A stretch of 64,000 bases of DNA from an uncultured Eubacteriales bacterium (GCA_900546875.1 URET01000001.1:186001-250000), one strand, 5' to 3'; positions 43,290-52,597 are shown, numbered from the stretch's first letter. The notes: generated by a model from the letters alone, not told the origin. Made by a program: numbers and translations.

Positions 43290-46200
43290 TCAGTTTTCCT
43301 TTTTCCTGAGTATCAGCATGCAACACGCACCTGACAATATCACACAGAATATCACTGCAAATATTGTGATTTCACCGTCTACAGCACCGAAACAGCCTGT
43401 ACTCTGATTGTTAAGTTGCGATTGCAAATCTTCTATAGTGGACTGCAACTGAGCAATAACTGCATTCAAATCAGTATTCTCCTTTTCCGCTGATTCAAGT
43501 TCAGCCTTTGCCGCTTCAAGAAGCCCTTTTATTCTTTCTATTTCCGCTTTGAGCTCTTCCTTTTCAATATTTCCCGAAGCTATCAGTTCATTTGCAGCTT
43601 CAAGTTCACTGTATAATTTTTCAAGCTCCGTCATTTCTGTCGTTATACTTGCGGAAGAACTCTTCTCGATACCGTACCCCGTGATCGCAGGAATAGCTCT
43701 GATTTCCACGTTATACTCCTTTCCGACTTCCGCACCCTCTATTACATATTCGTTTCCGCTTATCTCGTCGACCTTTACGCCGTTAACGTATATCTCATAT
43801 TCGGACGCATAGAATACATCGTTCCATGCAACGAATATATTATGATCTTCATTCTCGTTAAGCGTAATCTCTATCTCGGGAAGATTTTCGTTGCTGAATA
43901 CTTTAACCTCATCAAAATACTGTGCCCAATCTGCAAAAACTTCAACATCCTTCACATAAAGCACCGCTTTTTCGGAAATGAAATTAAAGTGATCAACGAC
44001 AGGATTCCAAAAACTCGTAACAAGTGTGGGCAATGTTTCGGAAAGTACTACAAGGTGTTCTATTCCGCTTCCGCTGAACGCCGAAGCTTCAATAGTAACA
44101 AGATTCTCGGGTAAAATTAAGTATTTGAGAGAAGTACATCCATAAAATGCACTCGCCTCGACTTTAGTCACACTGTCAGGTATGTATACGTATTCCAACG
44201 ACACGCAACCTTCAAAAATAAACTGAGGTACGGAAAATAATCCTTCGTTAAATCTGAATTCCTTCAGTGAAGTACACCCGGAAAAACCGGAGTAAAAAGA
44301 AGAAAGATTTGCTTCAGGATTTATTTCAATTTTCTCAAGAGAAACACACCCGTAAAATACCGCCATGTCATAACCGGTAACATATTCAAGGTTTACTTCT
44401 TTAAGATTCTTACAATCCGCAAAACAGTTCCAAGGAAGATAAGTTATGCTTTCAGGCAGTACTACGCTTTCAATTGCTGAATTCCTGAAACAGCTGGACG
44501 GAAGCGATGTGATACTCGACGGTATCTCCACATGCTTGATCCTGGATTCCTCAAATGCACTGTCAGGAAGCGAGGTCACTGTGTCAGGCAACACGAGTGT
44601 ATCGATCTCAAGCGCCTTCGGGAAGAAAACCATCTGTGTAACATCCTTGTTATACAAAATGCCGTCCACAACGGTATAATATTCGTTATCCGGATCTACC
44701 GTTATAATAGCAATATTATTACATGAACTGAACGCGTAAGAATCAATATACTTGAGCGACTTGGGGAAATGTACTTCGGTAAGAGCCGTAAGATATGAGA
44801 AAGTATAGCCCTGAATGTTCTCAACTCCTTCCGGAATGATGATCTCTATCAATGAGCTACATCCGTATACACTGGCAGAAGGCAATGTATTCATGGAAGC
44901 CGAATACCTTACGGAAATAAGATTTTCACACATCTGCAAAATACCGTTTCCGATATTCACAACCGTATCCGGAATATATAACGATGTCAGCCCGGAAGCA
45001 GAAAATGCCCACATGCCGAGACTCGATACATTTTTAAGATCTATCTGCGTAAGATTCTTACAATCTTCAAACGCATAATCACCTATCGAAACGATATTGT
45101 CGGGCAATTCTATGAATTTTATACCGCTTCCGAAAAACGCTCTCGTCGGTATCGATATGATGCCTGTATCATATAAATCCACCGTTACAAGATTCTTACA
45201 ATTGTAAAACACATTATCACCTAAACTCTTTACGCTTGAAGGAAGCTCTATAACACATATATAATTGTTTCCGTAAAACGCACTGCTTGAAATAACCTCG
45301 GTTCCTTCGTTTACGGTGTATGTATAATTTTTAAGACCGGAAGGATAAAGCATAAGAGTTTTTCCTTCGTCTACATAGAGTACCCCGTTATCACTTATCA
45401 TCGTCGGGTTCTCAGGATCGACATAAATATATTCCAATCCGGTACAGCCCGTAATAAAATCAGCGGGAAGAGTTGTCAAAAATGCAGGTATCGTGATAGT
45501 TTTCAGTGAGGAACAGTTTTTAAACACCGCTCCGTATATATTCTCGAGTGTATCAGGCAACGTGATTACCTCGGCTCCCGAACAATCCTGGAATACTCCG
45601 TCATAAAGTATTTCCGTTCCTAACACCTTAACTCCTTCAGGTACTATGAATTCCTTTACCTTCGACATACCGATAAAAGCTCCGCCGCCTATCTTTTCCA
45701 ACGTCGAGGGAAGATTGATATTCTGCACAGATCCGCAATAATTAAAAGCATAAGGCGCTATTTCCGTCAAACCGTCGTTTAAAACCACGTCCGTAAGATT
45801 GAAACAGTATTGGATAGCTCTCTCCATTATGATCTTCGTATCCGGATGAGTCGTAAGAGTAGTCGCATTGTTCATGGAAGGATATATTATAAGCCTTGAA
45901 TGATCCTTACTGTACAACGCATTATTGTAAACATCATAGTACTCATTGCCTTCTTCAACTGTTATGCTTGCAAGCCCAGAAAGATTGAAGAAACAATGAT
46001 TATTAAAAATATAACTTCCGGTTTCATCGGTATACTCTACCCAATCCCTTATGTCTCTAACCGTTGAAGGAAGATGAACGCTGGTCAACATAGTCTGTGA
46101 AAAAGCATTTTCACCTATTACTTCAAGACCTTCGTTCAACGTCACACCGGTCAGGCTCCAGCAACTGTTAAACGCATATGAACCTATAGTTTTTACAGTC

Positions 46201-46859
46201 GACGGTATCTCTACGCTCTGAAGACTGGATGATTCAAATGCATTATTGGGTATCTCCAAAAGCCCTTCGGGCAAATCTATGCTTTTTATCCCGGTTGAAG
46301 AAAAAACATAGCTTCCAAGCACAGATACCGTGGACGCCAACTGTATTTCGTTCAAAGAATGACACTCTCTGAAACAGTTATTGCCAAGCGACTCTACACC
46401 GTCATCCATAGTTACCTTGCTTAAATTGAAAATACTTCCGAATGCAGATTCACCTATAGTTCTGACACTCGACGGAATATGCAATGTATTTAACGCCGAG
46501 CCCATAAATGCACCATGCTCTATTGTCACTGTTTTGTTCAGATCTATGGAATTGAGCGACATACAGCTGCTGAACGCGTATTCGCCTATTACAGTACAAC
46601 TGTCAGGCAATTTAACTCGTTGTATGTTCATGTTTCCATAAAAAGCTTCAGCGCCTATCTTCACAACGCCTTCAGGCACCGTAACATCTGCTGCTGTTCC
46701 GTTATACTTGACTAGTACGTTGTTTTCATCGATTTCAAATTCTTCCGTTTCATCGGCGTGCACCGTCAAAACAGAACCCGATGCAAAGAAACCCGTACAT
46801 AATACAAAAGCAATTGCAAAACATACAATCAACACCGCTATGCCTTTCTTCTTTTTCAT
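43290..46859 (-). CDS. BspA-like leucine-rich-repeat surface protein
   Basis: A 1189-residue secreted protein. After a signal peptide (MKKKKGIAVLIVCFAIAFVL, 1-35) come many BspA/LRR_5-type repeats of about 23 residues with the pattern VTxIGxxAFxxCxxLxxIxLP (about 40-940), then a fibronectin-III-like domain (about 960-1050), a Glu/Leu-rich coiled coil (TELEKLYSELEAANELIASG onward, about 1055-1145), a Cys-Phe-Gly linker and a C-terminal membrane helix ending RKKEN. Proteins of this type bind host matrix or other cells, but the ligand here is unknown. It lies between marR and the subtilase gene. Confidence 0.9.
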   Translation of the reverse strand: MKKKKGIAVLIVCFAIAFVLCTGFFASGSVLTVHADETEEFEIDENNVLVKYNGTAADVTVPEGVVKIGAEAFYGNMNIQRVKLPDSCTVIGEYAFSSCMSLNSIDLNKTVTIEHGAFMGSALNTLHIPSSVRTIGESAFGSIFNLSKVTMDDGVESLGNNCFRECHSLNEIQLASTVSVLGSYVFSSTGIKSIDLPEGLLEIPNNAFESSSLQSVEIPSTVKTIGSYAFNSCWSLTGVTLNEGLEVIGENAFSQTMLTSVHLPSTVRDIRDWVEYTDETGSYIFNNHCFFNLSGLASITVEEGNEYYDVYNNALYSKDHSRLIIYPSMNNATTLTTHPDTKIIMERAIQYCFNLTDVVLNDGLTEIAPYAFNYCGSVQNINLPSTLEKIGGGAFIGMSKVKEFIVPEGVKVLGTEILYDGVFQDCSGAEVITLPDTLENIYGAVFKNCSSLKTITIPAFLTTLPADFITGCTGLEYIYVDPENPTMISDNGVLYVDEGKTLMLYPSGLKNYTYTVNEGTEVISSSAFYGNNYICVIELPSSVKSLGDNVFYNCKNLVTVDLYDTGIISIPTRAFFGSGIKFIELPDNIVSIGDYAFEDCKNLTQIDLKNVSSLGMWAFSASGLTSLYIPDTVVNIGNGILQMCENLISVRYSASMNTLPSASVYGCSSLIEIIIPEGVENIQGYTFSYLTALTEVHFPKSLKYIDSYAFSSCNNIAIITVDPDNEYYTVVDGILYNKDVTQMVFFPKALEIDTLVLPDTVTSLPDSAFEESRIKHVEIPSSITSLPSSCFRNSAIESVVLPESITYLPWNCFADCKNLKEVNLEYVTGYDMAVFYGCVSLEKIEINPEANLSSFYSGFSGCTSLKEFRFNEGLFSVPQFIFEGCVSLEYVYIPDSVTKVEASAFYGCTSLKYLILPENLVTIEASAFSGSGIEHLVVLSETLPTLVTSFWNPVVDHFNFISEKAVLYVKDVEVFADWAQYFDEVKVFSNENLPEIEITLNENEDHNIFVAWNDVFYASEYEIYVNGVKVDEISGNEYVIEGAEVGKEYNVEIRAIPAITGYGIEKSSSASITTEMTELEKLYSELEAANELIASGNIEKEELKAEIERIKGLLEAAKAELESAEKENTDLNAVIAQLQSTIEDLQSQLNNQSTGCFGAVDGEITIFAVIFCVILSGACCMLILRKKEN

Positions 46860-46946
46860 CTTTCATCCTCCATTTTTATTCTTTTATACGCATCAGCTTC
46901 TATCCTTTTATCAGCTCTGATACGTTAATTTCTCATTCTCGGCTCT

Positions 46947-47501
46947 TTATTGCCCCTGCTCGTCACCGTACTCCTTCTTCAGCCTGTTTACTACCGCCTT
47001 TGCCGAAGATATATCATTTACATGCCGGCCCTTTTCTTTCATCATTTTCAAAGGCCCTATGTCATCGCTCTTCTCAAATATCTCGTTGATCTTCACAATA
47101 CATTCGGCGATCTCCACAAGATCCTTCTCGCTTAAATTATAACATACACACGGCAATAAACCCGCTCCTTCACTGTGACATCTGTTTATATTCTCAATAC
47201 ACTCATCCGTAAGACTTACAAATGTCACCCGCCTGTCTTTACTGCAGCTCCTCCTCTTTATTAAATTCAACGACTCCAATTTATTGAGCAGCTTAGTCGC
47301 CGTGCTCTCTTTGATACCGAGTATCTCGGCAAGCTCGGTAACTTTGCATTCCCCCACACAATTCAATACTATGATCGCATAATACTGCACTCCTATCAAT
47401 CCCGGATAATAGTCAGGTATATGCTCCCATATAAAACGCTGAACATATATCGTATTGAACGTGTGGTTTCTGATAAATATCTCTGTCAATTCTTTATCCA
47501 T
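46947..47501 (-). CDS. MarR-family transcriptional regulator
   Basis: A 184-residue winged-helix regulator from ATG 47499-47501, chosen because GGAG lies 6 bases upstream; an in-frame TTG further up is not needed. The core reads YYAIIVLNCVGECKVTELAE, LGIKESTATKLLNKLESLNL (recognition helix) and KRRSCSKDRRVTFVSLTDE (wing), typical of MarR. The C-terminus has an extra charged 40-residue tail. Several Cys occur (CSKD, CHSEG, CVCYN), leaving redox sensing possible. It is upstream of the two surface-protein genes, which are candidate targets. Confidence 0.88.
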   Translation of the reverse strand: MDKELTEIFIRNHTFNTIYVQRFIWEHIPDYYPGLIGVQYYAIIVLNCVGECKVTELAEILGIKESTATKLLNKLESLNLIKRRSCSKDRRVTFVSLTDECIENINRCHSEGAGLLPCVCYNLSEKDLVEIAECIVKINEIFEKSDDIGPLKMMKEKGRHVNDISSAKAVVNRLKKEYGDEQGQ

Positions 47502-47547
47502 CTGCAGCTCCAAAGTTTCGTCCGGCTTTCGCTTAATAATTACCTAA

Positions 47548-47576
47548 AGTATAATACCTGAAAAAACATATGTCAA
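47548..47576 (-). promoter_or_regulatory. Promoter of the marR gene
   Basis: Minus-strand TTGACA (47571-47576), 17-base spacer, TATACT (47548-47553). The leader is about 45 nt. Confidence 0.88.
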
Positions 47577-47595
47577 CTATTTTCGGATAAATTAA

Positions 47596-47624
47596 TTGAA
47601 ATATTTAAATATTAAAATATTCAA
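47596..47624. promoter_or_regulatory. AT-rich palindrome above the marR promoter
   Basis: TTGAA...TTCAA flank a perfect 14-base palindrome AATATTTAAATATT (47600-47613), 20 bases above the -35 box. MarR-type operators are AT-rich palindromes of this kind; binding is inferred. Between here and the HAD terminator at 47735 nothing else was seen. Confidence 0.45.
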
Positions 47625-47734
47625 GTATTTTTTTGCAAATTTTACTTGTGTAAAATTATTTAATTGTTAAATAAAAGGAATATTATACCTTATTTATATA
47701 TAATTATAAAATAATCATCATGTTTGTTCTGCGC

Positions 47735-47768
47735 AAAAATTAAAAGCTCCGGAATTCCCCGAAGCTTT
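47735..47768 (-). terminator. Terminator after the HAD gene
   Basis: AAAGCTTCGG / CCGGAGCTTT (one G-U pair) followed on the minus strand by TAATTTTTG. It closes the pfp-trpS-DUF5685-J-HAD operon. Confidence 0.85.
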
Positions 47769-47777
47769 ATGCTGTCT

Positions 47778-48554
47778 TCAACAGTTCAATATATCCCCTA
47801 CGCCATTAAGTATATATTTCGGCCGGTACGGAAACAGCTCTGTTTCTTCCCTTGTGGTAACTCCGCTCAGGACCAGTACGGTATCGATTTCAGATTCTAT
47901 TCCCGCAATGATATCCGTATCCATCCTGTCCCCCACTATACACGCTTCGTTATTTGCCACGCCGAGCTTACCGAGCCCTATACGCATCATCAGCGGGTTG
48001 GGTTTGCCGAGAAAATAAGCTCTTTTGCCTGACGCCATCTCAATCGGTGATATCAGAGCGCGTGTCGCCGGTACGATACCTGCTTCGGTAGGACCTGTGA
48101 TATCCGGGTTTGTGCCGATCAATTTAGCGCCTTTTCGCACAAGTAAAGTCGCGCGTTCTATCATTTCGTAGTTTAAGCTCCTGCTCTCTCCCACCACAAC
48201 ATAGTCCGGGTTGACATTGTTCATAGTGAATCCGGCGTCATATAATGCATTTGAAAGTCCCGGTTCCCCTATTACGTATACCGAACCGCCCGGACACTGA
48301 GATTTCAGAAAATCAGCAGTTGCCAGAGCGCTCGTATAAAAATGATCTTCTCCCACGTCGAGTCCCATTCGAGACAGCTTTTGTTTTAATTCACGAGGTG
48401 ATCTCTCACTGGAATTGGTAAGAAAAATAAACTCCTTTTTCTCCTTTATAAGCCAATCGTAAAATTCAGTGACTCCTTCAAGCAAAATATTGCCGTGATA
48501 TATCACGCCGTCCATATCGCAGATAAAGCCTCTTTTGTTTCTCAGTTCAGACAT
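47778..48554 (-). CDS. HAD-IIA (NagD-like) phosphatase
   Basis: A haloacid-dehalogenase hydrolase that dephosphorylates small phosphate esters. Start at ATG 48552-48554 behind GGAG, giving 258 residues; a longer frame adds 23 residues into the upstream gene. Motif I GFICDMDGVIYHG (about 9-21), motif II FLTNSSERS, the type IIA cap (about 75-175) and motif IV ACIVGDRMDTDIIAG (about 198-212) are clear. The substrate is not predictable from sequence. It is last in the operon, 13 bases after the J-like gene. Confidence 0.9.
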   Translation of the reverse strand: MSELRNKRGFICDMDGVIYHGNILLEGVTEFYDWLIKEKKEFIFLTNSSERSPRELKQKLSRMGLDVGEDHFYTSALATADFLKSQCPGGSVYVIGEPGLSNALYDAGFTMNNVNPDYVVVGESRSLNYEMIERATLLVRKGAKLIGTNPDITGPTEAGIVPATRALISPIEMASGKRAYFLGKPNPLMMRIGLGKLGVANNEACIVGDRMDTDIIAGIESEIDTVLVLSGVTTREETELFPYRPKYILNGVGDILNC

Positions 48555-48567
48555 ATCATTTCTCCGT

Positions 48568-49341
48568 TTATCTGCAGCAGCACGCCTCAGAACAGTTGCA
48601 GCACAAATTCGCCAGACACACATCTCCGCAGCATGAGCCCGTACATGTTCCGTTATTCATCGGCGCGTCGTTATAAGCTGCATGTGTGCCGTTGTTATCC
48701 GAATACATCTGTGACGGATCTGTATTTTTGCTTGCCATTATTTTTTCAAGCTTATCGTGAGCTTTTTTGTATTTACTGTTGCCCGGATCCATATCCATTG
48801 CCAGTTCAAGCTGCTTTTTAGACTCAAGATACCAATATTTTTTATAATATATTATTGATTGCCAATAGTGCCACTCCGCCGGCCTTTGAGACATCTCGTC
48901 AAGGATACGCTGTGCTTTTTCAATATCCTGAGGTGTATTCTTTCTGAGCAGTTCTTCGACTGACTTGAATTTCGCCTCATTATCCTCATCGTTTCCCGAA
49001 AAATTCTTATTGCCGCCGGAACCTTGATCCGAAAATCGTTTATTTCCTTCATCGGAAAAATTTTCGTCCACTCCGACTATCTCGCCGACAATCGGTTCTT
49101 CTGAAGCCTTGGTTTCGCCGGGTTCATTTTTCGCATACCTTGCGGTATTCATGTGGTCAAGCACATAACGATATGCTTCGTCGATCTCCTCGATCTTTTT
49201 TACGACATCTTCGTTTGTACTCTTACCTGAAAAACGCGCCTCGTTATTTTCTGCGCGTTTTTTCATATAAGCAGTCTGCACATCTGCTATCGAAGCATTT
49301 TCGTCAATGCCTAATAATTCATAAGCCTTTTTCTTTTCCAT
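48568..49341 (-). CDS. Degenerate J-domain protein with Cys-rich C-terminal tail
   Basis: The 257-residue protein begins with a J-like domain (AYELLGIDENASIADVQTAY, then EEIDEAYRYVLDHM, residues 1-65), but the invariant HPD between helices II and III is absent (KKRAENNEARF), so it should not stimulate DnaK in the usual way. A Gly/Asn-rich acidic linker (about 85-120), a TPR-like helical region (about 125-202) and a tail with ten Cys in 25 residues (233-256, CTGSCCGDVCLANLCCNC) follow. The tail could bind metal or be membrane-associated. Its start overlaps the DUF5685 stop, so the two are translationally coupled. Confidence 0.75.
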   Translation of the reverse strand: MEKKKAYELLGIDENASIADVQTAYMKKRAENNEARFSGKSTNEDVVKKIEEIDEAYRYVLDHMNTARYAKNEPGETKASEEPIVGEIVGVDENFSDEGNKRFSDQGSGGNKNFSGNDEDNEAKFKSVEELLRKNTPQDIEKAQRILDEMSQRPAEWHYWQSIIYYKKYWYLESKKQLELAMDMDPGNSKYKKAHDKLEKIMASKNTDPSQMYSDNNGTHAAYNDAPMNNGTCTGSCCGDVCLANLCCNCSEACCCR

Positions 49342-50207
49342 TATTGTCCCTCAACTGCATATTTGGCAAAAACTTCTTCGGTCTTATTCCTGATCGATTT
49401 ATAAAACACGTTTTTCAATACGCAAATATATTTGTTTAATCTCATATCGTTAAAACACTGTGCGATTTTATATAATGTCGCGTAAAACACGGACTCCAGC
49501 ACTTCTTTGTTCTCTCGCACAAAAACCTTCGGATCTTCCGTTTTGCCGCCGAAAGCCGACAAAAGAGGATTAAAAGCTTTTCTTCGTATATCTTTTTCAA
49601 GATCGTCCAGAGCGTCTATAAGATATACCCATTTCCCCAGGTGGTAACACAGTTCACTCATAAGAACATCGTTTTTCTCGGCTAAAACGTATTCGCTCAC
49701 ACTTTGAGAAATCAAAGAAAATGGATGACATAATTCGTCCAGGATAACGCATCCCGTTTTTTCGAGCATCTGTAACTTTTCATAATTATTCTTTACCGAC
49801 TCGTAAAAACCGCGTTCTCTTTCTTTCGCAATATTCAGGCTCCGTTTGAAAGATGACAACACGATCTTCTTATAAACGTTATTTTCGTCGGAAACGTCAT
49901 CAGCCAGGTTAAAGCACACCAGGATCATATTGAAACATGCCAGTTTATCGGTAATGTTATCGGGTAAAATGAGCGGACGATCCTTAAAAGGTGACAGCAC
50001 ACATTTACCCGACACTACTTTTACTTCTATATCCGAATATGAATGAAACAGTATATTGAACAAATTGATGTCGTTGCTTACCGAAAGTCTTTTCAGATTC
50101 CCGAAAAGATTCTTGGTGGAAAGACAAAGAGCGCACATGAAAGTTCCGAAAAGCCCTTTTTCTCCGTTATCGGCTGATTTTTTATCGATCCCGAGATATC
50201 CGAACAT
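49341..50207 (-). CDS. DUF5685 family protein with isoprenoid-synthase-like Asp motifs
   Basis: A 288-residue, mostly helical protein matching the uncharacterised DUF5685 family (start MFGYL, then FGTFMCALCLSTKN with Cys25/Cys28, and VSNDINLFNILF). Two Asp-rich segments stand out: FNLADDVSDE (about 99-108) and KWVYLIDALDDLEKDIRRKA (about 192-211). Their sequence and spacing of about 95 residues recall the two Mg-binding motifs of squalene/phytoene-synthase-type enzymes; this is my inference, not established. It is coupled to the J-like gene downstream and lies 7 bases after trpS. Confidence 0.75.
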   Translation of the reverse strand: MFGYLGIDKKSADNGEKGLFGTFMCALCLSTKNLFGNLKRLSVSNDINLFNILFHSYSDIEVKVVSGKCVLSPFKDRPLILPDNITDKLACFNMILVCFNLADDVSDENNVYKKIVLSSFKRSLNIAKERERGFYESVKNNYEKLQMLEKTGCVILDELCHPFSLISQSVSEYVLAEKNDVLMSELCYHLGKWVYLIDALDDLEKDIRRKAFNPLLSAFGGKTEDPKVFVRENKEVLESVFYATLYKIAQCFNDMRLNKYICVLKNVFYKSIRNKTEEVFAKYAVEGQ

Positions 50208-50214
50208 TTTTCCT

Positions 50215-51216
50215 CTATTTTGCGATAAAACCTATTTTATTATAGACGTCGTTGATTGTATTTTTTGCGATCGCTTCCGCTTTTTCTCCGCCCTCGGCAA
50301 TTATGCCGTCAAGATAGACTTTATCTTCGAGAAGTCTTCTGCACTCGCTTTTGACAGGCTCCAATCCGTCTGCAACTGCTTCGCCTACAGCCATTTTAAA
50401 TGTTCCGTACCCTTTCCCGTCAAATTCTTTTTCGACCGCTTCCACGCTTTTTCCAGTGAACAACGAATATATCGTTATCAGATTGGATACACCGGGCTTC
50501 CTTTCCTCGTCGTAACGAACAGACATATCACTGTCTGTAACCGCCTTTTTGAATTTCTTTATTATGGTGTCTCTGTCATCCAGAATCGCCACCAAAGCAT
50601 TTTCATTCTCATCGGATTTGCTCATCTTTACGGCAGGATCCTGTAAGCTCATTACCTTTCCGCCCAATTTAGGAACTACACTTTCGGGTATTTTGAATGT
50701 CTCGCCGTAAATACTGTTGAATCTCATCGCTATGTCTCGTGTGATCTCTATATGTTGTCGCTGATCGATCCCTACGGGAACCAGATCTGTCTGATAAAGC
50801 AAAATATCGGAAGCCATGAGTACAGGATAATCCATAAGTCCCATATTTATATTATCCGCATGCTTACGCGATTTATCCTTGAATTGGGTCATCCTGTTCA
50901 TTTCCCCTACATAGGTGAAAGTGTTCAGAACCCAACTGAGTTCAGTATGCGCGGGAACATGAGATTGAACAAACAGCACGGATTTTTTAGGGTCTATCCC
51001 GCATGCCAGATAAAGCGCACAAAGTTCGTACGTGTTTTTCCTGAGCTTTTCGGGATCCTGTCTTACAGTAATCGAATGTAAATCAACGACACAGTATATA
51101 CAATTATATTTATCCTGAAGCGGAGGAAAATTCTTCATCGCCCCGAGATAATTGGCTATTGTCAGATTACCGGTCGGCTGTATGCCTGAAAATACGGTCT
51201 TTTTCATTTTATCCAT
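50215..51216 (-). CDS. trpS: Tryptophanyl-tRNA synthetase
   Basis: TrpRS charges tRNA-Trp, whose gene is also in this window. The 333-residue class I enzyme has the HIGH-like motif GIQPTGNLTIANYLGA (about 11-26), specificity stretch MGLMDYPVLMASDILLYQTD, GIDQRQHIEITRDIA and KMSKSDENENALVA (about 198-211). It lies 9 bases after pfp and 7 bases before the DUF5685 gene, so it is transcribed from the pfp promoter; no T-box or trp leader was seen. Confidence 0.96.
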   Translation of the reverse strand: MDKMKKTVFSGIQPTGNLTIANYLGAMKNFPPLQDKYNCIYCVVDLHSITVRQDPEKLRKNTYELCALYLACGIDPKKSVLFVQSHVPAHTELSWVLNTFTYVGEMNRMTQFKDKSRKHADNINMGLMDYPVLMASDILLYQTDLVPVGIDQRQHIEITRDIAMRFNSIYGETFKIPESVVPKLGGKVMSLQDPAVKMSKSDENENALVAILDDRDTIIKKFKKAVTDSDMSVRYDEERKPGVSNLITIYSLFTGKSVEAVEKEFDGKGYGTFKMAVGEAVADGLEPVKSECRRLLEDKVYLDGIIAEGGEKAEAIAKNTINDVYNKIGFIAK

Positions 51217-51225
51217 GATCTGCTC

Positions 51226-52482
51226 CTATTTCTTTACGAAGTCCTTATTTAAAATCGCAAAACAAGGAAGTCCGTTTTTGAATTTAAGATGCGGTTCTCC
51301 AACTATCAATGGCTGCACGTAATCTATAAACTCCTTCCTTATAAAGTTTCCTTCCTCGTTTATGTAATACTCCGGTACCTTCTTCTCGGTATTTGCAACT
51401 ATACTCAGCGGCTGCTCTATAACTTCACACCTGTATTCGCCGTTTGCATCTTCACCGCGCTTAAACGCCATCATCAGATCCGTCATTCCGTTAACCGCAG
51501 ACAGAACAGCCTGTCTTCCCGCGTCCATTGCCTCGTCTATATCTGTCTGACTTGCTATGTGCGCGGCGCATCTCTGCATCAAACTGAGCTCTATCGCCCT
51601 CACCTTGACCTTAGGTATCCTCGCTTTTACAAGTCCTGCCAAATAATGACACGCACCACCCATCTGCACGTGATTAAAACTGTCTCTCTCCGAACTTCCG
51701 GTCGTACTGTATTGATTGATATATACCCCGTTTTTATCCCTTATACCTTCGCTTACAGCAACTATACAGTTACTGTTCTTATTCCATACATCCGCTACTT
51801 CCGATAAAAACTTTTCAGTATCAAAATCCCTCTCAGGCAAATATATAAGATCAGGACCCAATCCGTTATATGAGGCCAGTGCGCTGGCAGCCGTAAGCCA
51901 TCCCGCATTCCTCCCCATTACCTCTATAATTATCACCTGTCCCTTATCATATACTTTAGCATCAAGCGCTATTTCCATACACGTCGTCGCTATATATTTA
52001 GCTGCGCTTCCGTATCCGGGACAATGATCCGTACCGTATAAATCATTATCTATGGTTTTGGGAACTCCGATCACATTGCACTCATATCCGTGATTCTGCA
52101 AAAACTTGCTTACTTTGTTGCATGTATCCATGCTGTCGTTCCCGCCGTTATACATAAAATAACGAACATTGTATTTCTTGAAGACCTCCAATATCCTCAG
52201 ATAATCGGTATCGTCCTCTTTTATATCCTTAAGCTTATACCTTACACTTCCCAATGCCGACGACGGTGTGTTCGGAAGAAGCATCATCACATCTTCGCTT
52301 TCCTTTGTCATATCGATGATCCGTTCGTCCAGAACTCCTTTTATACCGTTACACGCACCGTAAACCTCCGTTATACAGTTATGCTTGAATGCCTGACTGA
52401 ACACCCCGTATGCACTTGCATTTATTACGGAAGTCGGACCTCCCGACTGTGCAAAAATCAATGCACCTTTTAATTCCTTCAT
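51226..52482 (-). CDS. pfp: Pyrophosphate-type 6-phosphofructokinase
   Basis: This converts fructose 6-phosphate and a phosphoryl donor to fructose 1,6-bisphosphate. Diagnostic residues point to pyrophosphate as donor: the nucleotide loop reads YNGGNDSMDT (Asp116 where ATP enzymes have Gly) and the catalytic block is PKTIDNDLYG (Lys142, Asp145, Asp147). The loop has GGND where most pyrophosphate enzymes have GGDD, a mild deviation. The 418-residue length fits the single-domain clostridial group. It is the first gene of a five-gene operon with a consensus promoter (52521-52549). Confidence 0.9.
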   Translation of the reverse strand: MKELKGALIFAQSGGPTSVINASAYGVFSQAFKHNCITEVYGACNGIKGVLDERIIDMTKESEDVMMLLPNTPSSALGSVRYKLKDIKEDDTDYLRILEVFKKYNVRYFMYNGGNDSMDTCNKVSKFLQNHGYECNVIGVPKTIDNDLYGTDHCPGYGSAAKYIATTCMEIALDAKVYDKGQVIIIEVMGRNAGWLTAASALASYNGLGPDLIYLPERDFDTEKFLSEVADVWNKNSNCIVAVSEGIRDKNGVYINQYSTTGSSERDSFNHVQMGGACHYLAGLVKARIPKVKVRAIELSLMQRCAAHIASQTDIDEAMDAGRQAVLSAVNGMTDLMMAFKRGEDANGEYRCEVIEQPLSIVANTEKKVPEYYINEEGNFIRKEFIDYVQPLIVGEPHLKFKNGLPCFAILNKDFVKK

Positions 52483-52520
52483 AAATATTTCCTCCAGCCT
52501 TATTCATTAATATACAGTCC

Positions 52521-52549
52521 ATTATAACTTTTTTGAATATCGTTGTCAA
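52521..52549 (-). promoter_or_regulatory. Consensus promoter of the pfp-trpS operon
   Basis: Minus-strand TTGACA (52544-52549), 17-base spacer, TATAAT (52521-52526): both boxes are perfect consensus. Confidence 0.92.
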
Positions 52550-52550
52550 G

Positions 52551-52597
52551 CAAAAAAATAAAACGAGCGCTATATCATCATTTTTCACGCCCGTTTT
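52551..52597 (-). terminator. Terminator after the pyrimidine nucleoside phosphorylase gene
   Basis: AAAACGGGCG and CGCTCGTTTT form a 10-bp stem with one G-U pair, followed on the minus strand by ATTTTTTTG. It directly abuts the pfp promoter. Confidence 0.8.
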
